Counted from the stretch's first letter, positions 45,129 to 55,540 are shown. The stretch: 64,000 bases of DNA from Streptomyces sp. 2114.4 (GCF_900187385.1 NZ_FYEY01000001.1:1-64000); one strand, 5' to 3'. Notes: a model not told the origin generated them from the sequence alone. Numbers and translations are program-made.

Positions 45129-45943
45129 CGAAGGATGACGCTCACACCCCGTGCATCGAAGGTCTCCAGGAGGAGGTCGAACAGCACAAGCTCGCGATCA
45201 CCGGCGGGCACGCGCTCTGCCAACCGCGTCCGAGCCTCGGCCGAGGAGTCCCAGTGCAAAGTGAACGGAGTGGTCGCGCCCCAGCCGCCTCTCAGACAGT
45301 CGTCCAGAGCGTCCAGGTTCCAGCCGAAGTACCCACCGGGGCCGTTGATGGCCTCACCGATGGCGCAGTAGAAGGTGTCCCTGTCAACGATGTGTCGGCC
45401 GTCCAAGGTGAACACCTGGCCTGCAGGCGCATCGGGCTTCCCCTGGCGTTGGTACTCCCGGGACCACAGGGCCACCGACAGCCACGCGTGTCGGTCCTTG
45501 GGCGCGAGTTCGTGCCACATTCCGGTGTGGTTCAGGTGACCGGTGCGGATCAGCTCCCACCATCGTTCCGCTCCGGGCAAGGCGTTCTCGCACCAGAGCG
45601 TCACCGTGAGGTCGACGAGGCCGGCACCGCTGGCGGAGGGCTTGACGTCGATGACGGTGACCTCGTTGGCGAAGTAGGACCCCATGGTGGCACCGTCACC
45701 GTCGAGGAGCTGGAACCAGGCGTTCCCTGCCACGGCACGACGACTGCCGACGTGGTCAACGCACCTCAGTAGGCCGCCCTGCGGGAGGCAACGCGCGAGG
45801 TGCACTCGGCGCGCTCCTTCCTCATCAGGCAGGGGCGTGAACAGCCCCTCGGCCTCGTGAGCGAAGCCCCAGAAATCGCTGTCGTCCTCATCCGAGGTCA
45901 GCGCGTATTTCTGCCCCTCGCTGCCCACTCCCGACGTTCGCAT
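45125..45943 (-). CDS. barstar-domain protein with N-terminal extension
   Basis: About 272 residues from the ATG at 45943, preceded by GGGGGG; an ATG four codons earlier is also possible. Residues 1-170 form an unassigned domain (SDFWGFAHEAEGLF, RRVHLARCLPQGGLLRCVDH). The last 95 residues are a barstar fold: QVFTLDGRHIVDRDTFYCAI, YFGWNLDALDDCLRGGW and LLLETFDARGVSVILR. Barstar domains bind and block secreted RNases of the barnase type. No nuclease gene is next to it. It is translationally coupled to a gene disrupted by a MITE. Confidence 0.78.
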   Translation of the reverse strand: MRTSGVGSEGQKYALTSDEDDSDFWGFAHEAEGLFTPLPDEEGARRVHLARCLPQGGLLRCVDHVGSRRAVAGNAWFQLLDGDGATMGSYFANEVTVIDVKPSASGAGLVDLTVTLWCENALPGAERWWELIRTGHLNHTGMWHELAPKDRHAWLSVALWSREYQRQGKPDAPAGQVFTLDGRHIVDRDTFYCAIGEAINGPGGYFGWNLDALDDCLRGGWGATTPFTLHWDSSAEARTRLAERVPAGDRELVLFDLLLETFDARGVSVILR

Positions 45944-46261
45944 CGCACCCCCCATGAGAGCGCTGATCTTACCGACGCCGGGGATCTGCCCGGCAGCGGC
46001 CGGAGCCGTCACCGCCCCTGACTCCATCCCATCCATCTCGGAGGCCCTTTGACGAGCCACATACACGCCTTCACCCATGAGAGTGAAGTGCAGAGAAGCA
46101 CGTCGAAGCAGAAGGTCGCCGCCCCTGGCAGCGCTCCCGCCGAACCGCGCCAGACGCCTCGTCAACAGGCTCACCAACCATCGTGAACGCGACCCGGCGG
46201 TCAACTGGGCACCACCCGCCGCAAACCGCAGGCACTTGGCATGCCAAAGTCCCCTACCCAC

Positions 46262-46773
46262 TCAGTGACACGGCATGACACCAACCAACGCCACACTCGA
46301 AAGGCCAGCCACCCCGCGGTAGTCCCGAGGCGCAACCGACGTCGTAGTGGTCGTCCATGAGTTCCAAGAACGAGGTTCCAGTGGTCCCCGGCCGGCACGA
46401 CGAACATCGCTCTCCGGTCCACCCGAGCCAACACCGCCGAACACCACGGGGAGCACACCCCCTGAAGAGCTCCGCACCGATACGAACCCAGACCGCGCCA
46501 GCTCCCGGCAACCATCAGGGCTTCGTGCTGCCCGAGAGAGGCCTTGCGCACCTACGAGCCCCTCCCCTGCCTCACCACGGATTTCCAGCACTCCCCCGCT
46601 CCCGGCTTCACGCCCAACCCGGATTCCACCAGCGCTGCGTCCGGCAGCGGCCGCTCCGGAGTCCAGCCCCAGGGCCCGGACGGCGACGAAGTGGGGCAGC
46701 GGATCAGGTTCTCCCCGGCTGTCTATCGGACCGGCAACCTGAGTTGGTATCTAATCCGGTGCAGGTAGGCATA
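46262..46773. other. gap with no supported gene
   Basis: Several overlapping open frames in both directions, none with a ribosome site or recognisable family. A minus-strand stretch MFVVPAGDHWN followed out of frame by LELMDDHYDVGCASGLPRGG may be a degraded gene. Confidence 0.3.
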
Positions 46774-49173
46774 TCAGCGTCCCCCTCCGGCATCATGCAG
46801 ATGTTGGCGCAGTTGTGCGCGGAGTTGTGCCAGTGGCATGGCCGCACCGAGCCGCCGCAGAAAATCGGCGGCCTCCCAGGTGATCAGGCCGCCCTGGCGG
46901 GAGAGGTACAGGCCCACCTGGTCGATGCCGAACTGGTCGTCGTAGTCCAGCAGGAGGTATCCGGCGAGCTGGTAAATCTCCTCGCGGCCCAGGCGGTGGG
47001 GGTCTTTGGTGGCTTTGCAGTCCAGTAGGAGGCCGCCGAGGATGTAGTCGGCGTCGGCGCCGCCGATGTCGCCGCTGCCGGCGAAGACCGGACCACACAC
47101 GCGGGCCCTTTGTGGTAGGGCCCGGAAGGTGGCGAACGGGCCGTCGGCGAGCCGCGTCTGCTGGTCGATGTCGGTCACGACGTACTCGGGGACCGCCGCG
47201 GTGAGGTCGTCCAGGGTCGTGGCGGCGGTGGCCTGGGCGAGCATGCTGAAGCGGCGGATCTCACCGGTGCGGGCGACGTCCTCGAAGAAGCCGGCTACGA
47301 AGCACAGCCGGATGAGCGCGTTCTCGTCCAGGCTGCTGGGGTCGGCGAGGTAGGTGTCGACGGTGGCCAGCAGTTTTCGGCCCGCCGCGTGCAGGGCCTT
47401 GCGGGAGCCACGAGCCGGTGCGCCGCGTAGCGGTCCGGTCTCGTCAAGGAGCGTGACACCGGCGACAACGGCCAGTCCGAGCCGCCCGCCCAGGCTGAGG
47501 CGCAGGCGGTAGTCGATGGCGTGTCCGAGGGCCGTCCAGTTCGGGTACTGCACGTCGATCGGCTGCACCGGGTGCGGGAGGCAGGCGATGCGCGACTGGT
47601 AGTCGCGTACCAGGTTCTGGCTGTAGGGCAGGTGGGCGGCCATGAACTGCGAGATCGGTGAGGAGTCGTACTTCAGCTGTCCGGTCAGACTGAGCTCGAT
47701 CATCGGCCGCCCGGCCACCGTGCCGTCCCGGCCGGCGTCGGCCATGGTCTTTTCGTACTCGTCGATCCAGGTGATGCCCTCGGTGTCCAGCAGATGGCGT
47801 GCGCGGGTGACCGCGACGTAGATCAGGCGGGCCTCGCTCGCATTCAGCTTGCGCTGCAGACCGTGGTCGTCCACCGACGGGGCTATGAAGCCCTTTCCGA
47901 TGCGTACCGACGGCCACTCCCGTCCCTTGGCCTTGTGGGCGGTGGAGACGGTGACCTGCGCCTTCTCCTCCGGAGACAAGCGGTCCACCGCGGTGATGAT
48001 CTGGTCGGGGCCGTAGGTGTCGACCAGCTGCACGATCGCTTTGAGGTCCTGGCCGGCCTTGTCCTGCTCGGCGTACTCCTGTACCTCGCCCCAGGAGGAG
48101 AACAAGAACAGCTCCGGGTGGCTGGTGCGCTGGCCCGCTTTGAGCTCGAGCGCGGCCTTGGCGATGCGCTGCAGAGCGCTGCCCCCGCCGGTCAGCGCCA
48201 CCGGGATGCCGAACTCCAGGAAGGACAGGACTTCGCTCATCGCATCGACGTTGCCCCGGCACAGCACCGCCTCCGGCTGCGCCACCTCGCCGACGCGGGA
48301 GCCGGGGCCATGGCCGGTCAGCTGCATCTCCGACTCGGCGTGTCCCAGCCACCGGTTGGCCACCTCGGCGATGGCCGGGCCGAAACGGAAGGACTGGGTA
48401 AGGCGCAGCTGGTCGGCCGGGAAGCCGGTCATCACATCGCGCGCGTTGCGCCAGCCGTAGATCTGCTGGGCAGGGTCCCCGACACACACCCGCTGCGCGT
48501 CCTGGGCGAGGAAGACCTCCTCCAGCACCGGGTTGGTGTCCTGGGCCTCGTCCAGCAGGACGAAGTCCGCCCCGAGCTGCGGGGCGGTCATCGCCCACAG
48601 CTTCATGTAGTGGTCGTGCTCGAACCGCAGCCGGCCCGCGGGCGAGCAGATGTCCTCCCACGCGCGATGTGCGTAGGGCAGCAGGGTGCGGGCGAGATAG
48701 TCCTGGCCGGGGCCGTCGAGGCCGTTGACCGGCTCCATGTGGCGGGCCATGACCTGCCGGTCGGTGGTGTAGCAGAACTTGCGGACCATGCCCATCACCA
48801 GACGCGCGGCGTGAGTGATCTTGATTTGGCGGGAGTTGACGTCAAGGTCACGGGTGATGCCGAGCAGACGGGCGGTGTGCTTGGCGGGGATCCTCGCCGA
48901 GGCATCCAGACGCTCACGGTAGTGGTGGCCGACAGCGCGGAAGGCCAGGGAGTGCGCGGTACGGCACTCCACATTGGACCCGAACCGCCCGCGGGCATCG
49001 TCGGCGATCGACCGGTTGAACGCCACGTACAGCCCGCGTTTGCGGGTCGCGGCGCCCATCAGGATCAGCGTGGACGTCTTGCCCGTCCCTGCTCCGGCGA
49101 CCAGGGCCAGGTCCCGGCCGGAGGCGAACACCTCACGGGCAGCCTGCTGCTCCTTCGTCGGCTCCATGGCCAT
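46774..49173 (-). CDS. UvrD/Rep-like helicase with C-terminal PD-(D/E)XK-type nuclease region
   Basis: About 799 residues from the ATG at 49173 behind AGAGAGGA; the open frame to 49593 is antisense to the primase remnant. Superfamily I helicase motifs: Walker A GAGTGKTS (about residue 30), motif Ia AFNRSIADDA, Walker B LLDEAQDTNP, QQIYGWRNA, QSFRFGPAIAEVANRW, TVSTAHKAKGREW and LIYVAVTRARH. Near residue 720-780, DYILGGLLLDCKATKDP followed by EIYQLAGYLLLDYD fits the D-xK-QxxxY order of a RecB-like nuclease. Such fusions act in DNA repair or defence. It is next to a primase remnant, so phage or plasmid origin is possible. Confidence 0.8.
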   Translation of the reverse strand: MAMEPTKEQQAAREVFASGRDLALVAGAGTGKTSTLILMGAATRKRGLYVAFNRSIADDARGRFGSNVECRTAHSLAFRAVGHHYRERLDASARIPAKHTARLLGITRDLDVNSRQIKITHAARLVMGMVRKFCYTTDRQVMARHMEPVNGLDGPGQDYLARTLLPYAHRAWEDICSPAGRLRFEHDHYMKLWAMTAPQLGADFVLLDEAQDTNPVLEEVFLAQDAQRVCVGDPAQQIYGWRNARDVMTGFPADQLRLTQSFRFGPAIAEVANRWLGHAESEMQLTGHGPGSRVGEVAQPEAVLCRGNVDAMSEVLSFLEFGIPVALTGGGSALQRIAKAALELKAGQRTSHPELFLFSSWGEVQEYAEQDKAGQDLKAIVQLVDTYGPDQIITAVDRLSPEEKAQVTVSTAHKAKGREWPSVRIGKGFIAPSVDDHGLQRKLNASEARLIYVAVTRARHLLDTEGITWIDEYEKTMADAGRDGTVAGRPMIELSLTGQLKYDSSPISQFMAAHLPYSQNLVRDYQSRIACLPHPVQPIDVQYPNWTALGHAIDYRLRLSLGGRLGLAVVAGVTLLDETGPLRGAPARGSRKALHAAGRKLLATVDTYLADPSSLDENALIRLCFVAGFFEDVARTGEIRRFSMLAQATAATTLDDLTAAVPEYVVTDIDQQTRLADGPFATFRALPQRARVCGPVFAGSGDIGGADADYILGGLLLDCKATKDPHRLGREEIYQLAGYLLLDYDDQFGIDQVGLYLSRQGGLITWEAADFLRRLGAAMPLAQLRAQLRQHLHDAGGGR

Positions 49174-49291
49174 GAATTCCTCTCTGGGAAGCGCGGCTTC
49201 ATGTACCGCAACCCCAGAGGCTGGACCAGCTGATGACCAACCGTCAATACAGTCATACGTTCGGTAAGCAGTTCTGGGCAGCAACAGGAGT

Positions 49292-50347
49292 GTCCGCCCC
49301 CACGGCCGACGGGTCATCGTCTGTTCCGAACTCAAGGCCGGCGACCGCCTCGATGATTCCCGTGTCAAACTCCTGACCGGCGGTGACATCATCAGAGCCC
49401 GCCGCATGCGCCAGGACTTCTTCTCCTTCGTCCCCACACACAAACTGTTTCTTCTGGGCAACCCCCGTCCCGAAGTCGGCACCGGCGGCTTCGTCTTCTG
49501 GCGCCGAATGAGCCTGGTCCCCTTTGAACGCGTCGTCCCCGACACCCGCAAGGTCGACATCCTCGTCCGCGAGGGAGGCCCCGGCCTCCTCACCTGGCTC
49601 GTCGACGGCGCCCGACGCTACCTCTCCGGCGAAAAAGACCTCACCGGCCCCGAAAGGGTCCGCCTGGCCACCATCGCCTACGCCGAGACCGAAGACCACA
49701 TGGGCAGATTCCTCACCGAATGCTGCAAGACCGACCCCGGACTGCGCGCCGAACAAAAGCACCTCTATCTCGCCTACACCCGCTGGTGCGAAAGTGAAGG
49801 TGCCACCCCCGTCTCCTCCCGCGCCTTCGCCGGCCGCGTCCGCGAAACCCTCGGCCTGCGCTCGCCCAAGGAGATGGCCACCTCCAACTCCAAGAAGTAC
49901 TACCCAGGCATCGGCCTCATCGCCGACATCACCGAGGAACGCGTGAGCGCCCTGATCGATCCCAAGGACCTCACGCACGAAACCGACCTCGTGTGGCTCG
50001 AGGACACCACCGACCTCGACTACGTCCGCCAGTCCCTCGACCGCGTCTCCAGCCGCCGGCGCCAACCCCCCTACCACCGCGACGGCCGCCTCATCGGCTA
50101 CGCCGTCCTCGGCCCCACCGCCAAAGCCTCCCGCGCCTCCGGTACCTTCCTGCGCCGCGTCTTTTGGCTCGCCCCCCACGACCGCGACCAGCAACCAGAT
50201 GGCCTCTACGCCACCGGTGCCCCCTCCGAAGCCGTCGACCCCCGCACCCTCGCCCCTCGTACCAAGGGCTACAAAACCGAACGCTCCGAAGGCGGTCCCG
50301 CCTCGGCTGCCATGCGTGAAATGGGTATAGCACTCCCTAAAACCTGA
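49292..50347 (+). pseudogene. phage/plasmid P4-type primase-helicase, C-terminal part
   Basis: The frame begins inside the D5/P4-like helicase domain: RRVIVCSELKAGDRLDDSRV, LLTGGDIIRARRMRQDFFSF, THKLFLLGNPRPEVGTGG and FWRRMSLVPF. The block KLLTGGD...FKLFLLGNxxP is diagnostic for these replication helicases. A C-terminal region with CESEGATPVSSRAFAGRVRE, a poxvirus D5-type winged helix, follows. The primase part and Walker A are missing. An ATG at 49406 could still express a fragment. Confidence 0.75.
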
Positions 50348-50771
50348 CAGCCTGGCGCAGCTCAATCGTCAACGCAATTCCGGAGCTGAGTCCCTTCAGA
50401 CCCTGAAGCATCGGGATCGGGTTGCTGACTTGCAGGCGCGTTCCTGGGAGATGCGCTGACCGGTGCACGGACACGGTCGCTGCAGACTGTGCCTGCTCTC
50501 CTCGCTCTTGGCGTATGGCCAGTTCCTCTGCCCGGTGGGCAGCGTGCTCGGTGCGAGCCCGGGCGCAGGCAGCCCTGGCAGGCGCGGTGGTGTCGAAGAC
50601 TTTGCGGATGGGCGGGTCCACCGGGATCTCCTTGAGGGCGAACCCGCCCTCGGTGACGGCCACGTGGAAGATGGTGCGGGTGGTGAAGGATCCGTCGAGT
50701 GCCGCGATGGCCTGAGTATCCTCAGCCCGGGCAGTGCGGAACTCGTAGTCCATGTCGTCAACGGTCGTCAT
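50337..50771 (-). pseudogene. GNAT acetyltransferase N-terminal remnant
   Basis: The first 65 codons read MDYEFRTARAEDTQAIAALD, TIFHVAVTEGGFALKEIPVD and PPIRKVF, the opening of a streptothricin-acetyltransferase-like GNAT protein. After VFDTTAP the sequence is unrelated and low-complexity, so the acetyl-CoA site is lost. Confidence 0.6.
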
Positions 50772-50852
50772 GACATGAACCTACGATCAGTTTGACAGGC
50801 ATGATCGGGTTTCGGGGCGGCTTGGCAACCGGGCTGTCCGGGATAGGCCGCG

Positions 50853-51797
50853 GTGACCACCAGGCCCAGAAGAATCGGTGCGGCGCGCGCCCCTGCCAAA
50901 GATCAATTTCGGACGGTGGTGCTGTGGCCGGATACCTTCAGCAACCACCTTCACCCCAACGTCGCCAAAGCGGCGGTGCGGGTCCTGGAAGATGCCGGAT
51001 TCCACCTCGCGGTCCCCCTCCAGCCCTTCTGCTGCGGACTGACGTGGATCTCGACGGGGCAGCTGTCCCTCGCCAAACGAGTGCTGGACCGCACCGTGAC
51101 AGCACTGCGTCCCTGGATCGAAGCCGGGACACCCGTCATCGGCCTGGAGCCCTCGTGCACGGCCGTCTTCCACGCCGACGCCCTCGAGCTGCTCCCTCAT
51201 GACCCGGACATCCAGCGGCTGGCCCGACAGTTTCGGACCTTCGCCGAACAACTCGTCCACCACGCTCCCGACGGCTGGAAGCCACCCCGGCTTGGGCGGC
51301 CGGCGACCGTGCAAACGCATTGCCATCAGCATGCGGTACTGGGTGACGACGCAGACCGGGAGCTGATGCGGCGGGCCGGCGTCGAAGCGGACGTCCTGGA
51401 CTCCGGCTGCTGCGGGCTGGCGGGCAACTTCGGCTTCGAACGCGGCCATCACGACATCTCGATGACGATCGCCGAACACGGCGTGCTGTCCGCGGTGCGC
51501 GCCACCCACCCTGACGCCCTGGTGCTGGCCGACGGCTTCAGCTGCCGGACGCAGATCACCGACGGCGACACCGGCCGGGGCGCGCTGCACCTGGCCGAAG
51601 CACTGGCCCTCGGCCTCGAGGGGCCACTGCCCACCGACGCTCCCGAGCACGCCGCACCCCGGCCCCGGGCCGTTGCCCGCGATGCACGCCTGGCGGCGGC
51701 CGGGGCTCTGGCCGCCCTGGGTGCGCTGGGCGCCGGCGTGGGCAGCGCACTTCACCGACGAGGAATGAGGATCACGCGTGTCCACCAAGGTCTCTGA
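50853..51797 (+). CDS. C-terminal CCG-domain part of an FAD/Fe-S oxidoreductase
   Basis: About 314 residues. VVLWPDTFSNHLHPNVAKAA, PFCCGLTWISTGQLSLAKRV and VLDSGCCGLAGNFGFERGHH are the two CCG cysteine motifs of the glycolate-oxidase/D-lactate-dehydrogenase Fe-S partner domain. In the Streptomyces relatives this follows an FAD-binding oxidoreductase of about 600 residues, absent here, so the gene is 5 prime truncated. A hydrophobic C-terminal helix (AAAGALAALGALGAGVGSAL) is present. The end overlaps the next gene by 20 bp. Confidence 0.7.
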   Translation: MTTRPRRIGAARAPAKDQFRTVVLWPDTFSNHLHPNVAKAAVRVLEDAGFHLAVPLQPFCCGLTWISTGQLSLAKRVLDRTVTALRPWIEAGTPVIGLEPSCTAVFHADALELLPHDPDIQRLARQFRTFAEQLVHHAPDGWKPPRLGRPATVQTHCHQHAVLGDDADRELMRRAGVEADVLDSGCCGLAGNFGFERGHHDISMTIAEHGVLSAVRATHPDALVLADGFSCRTQITDGDTGRGALHLAEALALGLEGPLPTDAPEHAAPRPRAVARDARLAAAGALAALGALGAGVGSALHRRGMRITRVHQGL

Positions 51798-53578
51798 CTA
51801 CATTCTTCAGCGGCTGCGCGAATGGGACGTCGAGCACGTCTTCGCCTATGCCGGCGACGGGATCAATGGCCTGCTCGCCGCCTGGGAACGGGCGGACAAC
51901 AAGCCGAAGTTCGTCCAGGCCCGGCACGAGGAGATGGCCGCCTTCCAGGCCGTCGGCTACGCGAAGTTCTCCGGCCGGGTCGGTGTCTGCGCGGCCACAT
52001 CCGGGCCGGGCGCGATCCACCTCCTCAACGGCCTCTACGACGCCAAGCTCGACCACGTCCCGGTCGTGGCGATCGTGGGCCAGACCAACCGCAGTGCCAT
52101 GGGCGGCTCGTACCAGCAGGAAGTGGACCTGCTGAGCCTGTACAAGGACGTGGCCTCCGACTTCTGCGAGATGGTGACGGTCCCCGAGCAACTGCCCAAC
52201 GCCATCGACCGTGCGATGCGGACCGCCTACGGCCGACGCACGGTCACCGCGGTGATCGTCCCGGCGGACGTCCAGGAACTGGACTACTCGCCGCCCACCC
52301 ACGACTTCAAGATGGTCCCCTCCAGCCTCGGCATCGCCTCGTACGCGCCCGTACCCATGGAGGACGACCTCGCCCGCGCCGCCGACGTCCTCAACGCCGG
52401 AGAGAAGGTCGCCATCCTGATCGGGCAAAATGCCCGCCGGGCACGTGCGGAGGTGGAGCAGGCCGCCGAGATGCTCAGCGCAGGCGTGGCCAAGGCGCTG
52501 CTGGGCAAGGACGCGCTCCCCGACGACCTGCCCTATGTCACCGGCGCCATCGGCCTGCTGGGCACCCGACCCTCGTACGAGCTGATGCGGGACTGCGACA
52601 CCCTGCTTGTCATCGGATCGAGCTTCCCCTACACCCAGTTCATGCCCGAGCTGGACCAGGCGCGGGCGGTGCAGATCGACATCGACCCGCACATGGTCGG
52701 GATGCGCTATCCGTTCGAGGTCAACCTCGTCGGTGACGCCCGAGCGACCCTGCAACGGCTGCTGCCGCAGCTCAAGCCGAAGAAGCACGGCGAATGGCGC
52801 AAGAAGATCGCCAAGGATGCGGCGCGCTGGTGGGAGGTGATGGAGCGGCGGGCCGCCGTGGAGGCCGAGCCGATCAACCCGGAGTATGTCGTGCACGCCC
52901 TCGATCCGCTGCTGCCGGACGATGTCATCCTCGCCGCGGACTCCGGCTCGGCCGCCAACTGGTACACCCGCCACCTGCGGATGCGCGGCACCATGCGCGG
53001 TTCGCTGTCGGGGACGCTCGCCACCATGGGCCCGGGCGTGCCGTATGTCATCGGCGCGAAGTTCGCCCATCCCGGCCGGCCCGCGCTGGCCCTCGTCGGC
53101 GACGGAGCCATGCAGATGAACGGCATGGCGGAGCTCATCACCGCGGCCAAGTACTGGCAGGAGTGGCGCGACCCTCGACTCATTGTCGCCGTACTGAACA
53201 ACCAGGATCTCAACCAGGTGACGTGGGAGATGCGCGCGATGTCCGGCGCCCCGCAGTTCCTCGCCTCACAGGCGCTTCCCGGACGTGCCCTACGCCGACT
53301 TCGCCCGGTCCATCGGACTTGGCGGCATCCGGGTGGAGAAGCCCGGCGAGGTAGCGGACGCCTGGCGTCAGGCGCTAACCGCCGACCGGCCCTTCGTTAT
53401 CGACTTCCGCACCGATCCGGCCGTCCCGCCGATTCCGCCGCACGCCGGCCTCGACCAGATCGAGGCAGCGGCCACCGCCGTCCTCAAGGGCGACAGCGAC
53501 CGCACGGCGGTCGTCAAGCAGGGCTTGAAAGCAAAGGTCCAGGAGTTTCTCCCGGGCCGCAAGCACCACCAGGACTGA
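51778..53578 (+). pseudogene. thiamine-pyrophosphate enzyme (PoxB/acetolactate-synthase type), frameshifted
   Basis: Starts with GTG at 51778. About 600 residues if one base is removed. N-terminal TPP pyrimidine domain with catalytic Glu (QARHEEMAAFQAVGYAK), central domain, then the cofactor site GDGAMQMNGMAELIT...NNQD. An extra C in CTTCCCGGACG near 53280 shifts the frame; the native end (DFARSIGLGGIRVEKPGE to LPGRKHHQD) continues in another. Uncorrected, the frame reads on into the next gene as a 983-codon chimera. It is probably a pyruvate oxidase-like decarboxylase. The frameshift may be a sequence error. Confidence 0.75.
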
Positions 53579-53580
53579 CG

Positions 53581-54729
53581 GTGCGTCCCAAGAACGCCGG
53601 CAGCGCGGCCCAGCTGGGCGGTTCGTCAGAGCCGGTTGTCGATTCGGTTGAGGCCTCGGTCTACCGGGTCCCTACCGACGCACCCGAGGGCGACGGCACG
53701 CTGGCTTGGGACTCCGCCACCATGGTGGTGGCCCGGGTTCACTCCGGCGGCACGACCGGGCTGGGCCACACCTACGGAGCAGCGGCAACGGCCCAGGTCA
53801 TCGACGAACAGCTTGCCGACATCGTGACCGGCCGCTGCGCGCTGGATGTACCGGGCGCCAACGAGGCGATGTCCCGGTCCGTGCGCAACGCCGGCCGGCC
53901 CGGGCTGATCGCGGGCGGCCTCTCGGCGGTCGACATCGCCCTGTGGGACCTCAAGGCGCGACTGCTGCAGGTGCCGCTGGCAGGGCTCCTGGGCGCGAGT
54001 GGCGACGACGTGCCCGTCTACGGCAGTGGTGGTTTCACCACCTACGACGACCAGCAGCAGGACCGGCAGCTGCGCACCTGGGTCACGGAGCAGGGCATCC
54101 TGCGGGTCAAGATCAAGATCGGTGAGTCGTGGGGAACCGAGGAGCATCGCGACCGGCGGCGCATCGCCCTGGCCCGCCAGAGCATCGGCGAGGCCGCAGA
54201 GCTGTATGTCGACGCCAACGGCGCCTTTTCCCGCAAACAGGCCGTCCGGCTCGGCCCGCACCTTGACGCGCATGGCGTCACCTGGTTCGAAGAGCCGGTC
54301 TCCTCTGACGACTTGGCGGGACTTGCGCAGGTCCGGTCCGGCGTCACCTCCGAGGTGACCGCGGGAGAGTACGGCTACACGCTGCCGTACTTCTGGCACA
54401 TGCTCCAGGAAGGCGCCGTGGACTGCCTCCAGGCCGACGCCACCCGCTGCGGGGGCCTGACCATCTGGCTGCGAGCGGCAGCGCTGGCCGAAGCGGCCGG
54501 GCTGCAGATCTCAGCCCACTGCGCACCCCATGTCCACGCCCACGCCGCGGCCTCCGTGCCCAATCTGCGGCACCTGGAGTGGTTCCACGACCACGTGCGC
54601 ATCGAGAACCTGGTCTTCGGCGGCGTTCTGGACCCTGCGGGCGGTACCGTCCGGCCCGGCCATGACCGCTCACCCGGCCACGGGCTCGTGCTGCGGGCCG
54701 ACCGCGCCGATCCGTACCGGATCGCCTGA
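53581..54729 (+). CDS. enolase-superfamily (mandelate racemase/muconate lactonizing) enzyme
   Basis: About 382 residues from the GTG at 53581, two bases after the TPP gene. Catalytic residues are visible: KIKIG (Lys pair), DANGAF and FEEPV and EVTAGEYGY (three metal-binding acids), QADATRCGG, and AHCAPHVH (His base). The N-terminal capping domain is VEASVYRVPTDAPEGDGTLA. It abstracts the alpha-proton of a carboxylate substrate; the specific sugar acid cannot be told. It forms a likely operon with the TPP enzyme. Confidence 0.85.
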   Translation: MRPKNAGSAAQLGGSSEPVVDSVEASVYRVPTDAPEGDGTLAWDSATMVVARVHSGGTTGLGHTYGAAATAQVIDEQLADIVTGRCALDVPGANEAMSRSVRNAGRPGLIAGGLSAVDIALWDLKARLLQVPLAGLLGASGDDVPVYGSGGFTTYDDQQQDRQLRTWVTEQGILRVKIKIGESWGTEEHRDRRRIALARQSIGEAAELYVDANGAFSRKQAVRLGPHLDAHGVTWFEEPVSSDDLAGLAQVRSGVTSEVTAGEYGYTLPYFWHMLQEGAVDCLQADATRCGGLTIWLRAAALAEAAGLQISAHCAPHVHAHAAASVPNLRHLEWFHDHVRIENLVFGGVLDPAGGTVRPGHDRSPGHGLVLRADRADPYRIA

Positions 54730-54741
54730 GGCGCGGCGACG

Positions 54742-55540
54742 ATGACCAGGGAGCAACGGCCGAACTTAGGCCCTGCATATCCGCCGCAGGAGCTGGGCAG
54801 CTACGCGCTGCTGGCTGACGGCGAGCGCGGCGCCCTGGTCGGCCCGCGCGGCGAGATCTGCTGGCTGTGTGCCCCACGATGGCACGACGACGCGGTCTTC
54901 GCCGCGCTCGTCGGAGGCAGGGGCCTGTACGCGGTCACTCCAGCGGAACCGTTCGTACCCGGCGGCGCCTACGAGGAGGGCTCGTTGATCTGGCGCAGCC
55001 GGTGGGTGACGCGCACCGGCATCGTCGAGTGCCGCGATGCTCTGGCGTTTCCCGGCCAGACCGGACGGCTGGTGCTGCTGCGGCGCATCGTGGCCCTCGA
55101 CGGGCCGGCCCGCGTACATGTCGTGCTGCACCCGCTGCCGGCGTACGGGCAGGAGCCCATGCGTGAGGTCAGGCTCGGCCCGGCAGGCCAGTGGCAGGCG
55201 CGCCTCGGCCAGTTGGCGTTGCGGTGGTCGGGAGCCGGGGACGCCCGGCTGACCGACGGCAGCAGCCACGGCGACCAGTTCACGCTTGACCTGGTGCTCC
55301 CGACCGGCCAGCGGCGCGATCTGGTGCTGGAGCTGGGCACCGGGCTCCCACAAACACCAACCGTCCACCCCGCTCGAGCCTGGGCGGCAACCGAGCGAGC
55401 ATGGGCCTGGGCGGTCCCGGGGCTCAGGGACACCATCGCTGCCCGCGAGGCTCGGCAGTCGTATGCGGTCCTGCGCGGCTTGACAGGCGCCGAGGGCGGC
55501 ATGGTCGCCGCGGCCACCACCAGCCTGCCCGACGCAGGTC
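54742..55540 (+). pseudogene. GH15-type glycoside hydrolase, N-terminal part only
   Basis: Starts with ATG 12 bp after the previous stop. It reads LGSYALLADGERGALVGPRG, WLCAPRWHDDAVFAALVGG and LVLLRRIVALDGPARVHVVL, the N-terminal beta-domain of glucoamylase/trehalase-like GH15 proteins, to LRGLTGAEGGMVAAATTSLP. At about 55536-55540 it joins an unrelated SDR gene out of frame, so the catalytic barrel is absent. Confidence 0.72.

Noticed and set aside
49253..50365. Minus-strand 370-codon open frame rich in Gly and Val
   Set aside because: It is the antisense of the primase remnant; the glycine-rich composition is a mirror of proline/alanine coding on the other strand.
51778..54729. A single 983-residue TPP-enolase fusion protein
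   Set aside because: The native end of the TPP gene and the start of the enolase gene are both visible; the fusion exists only because of a one-base insertion near 53280.
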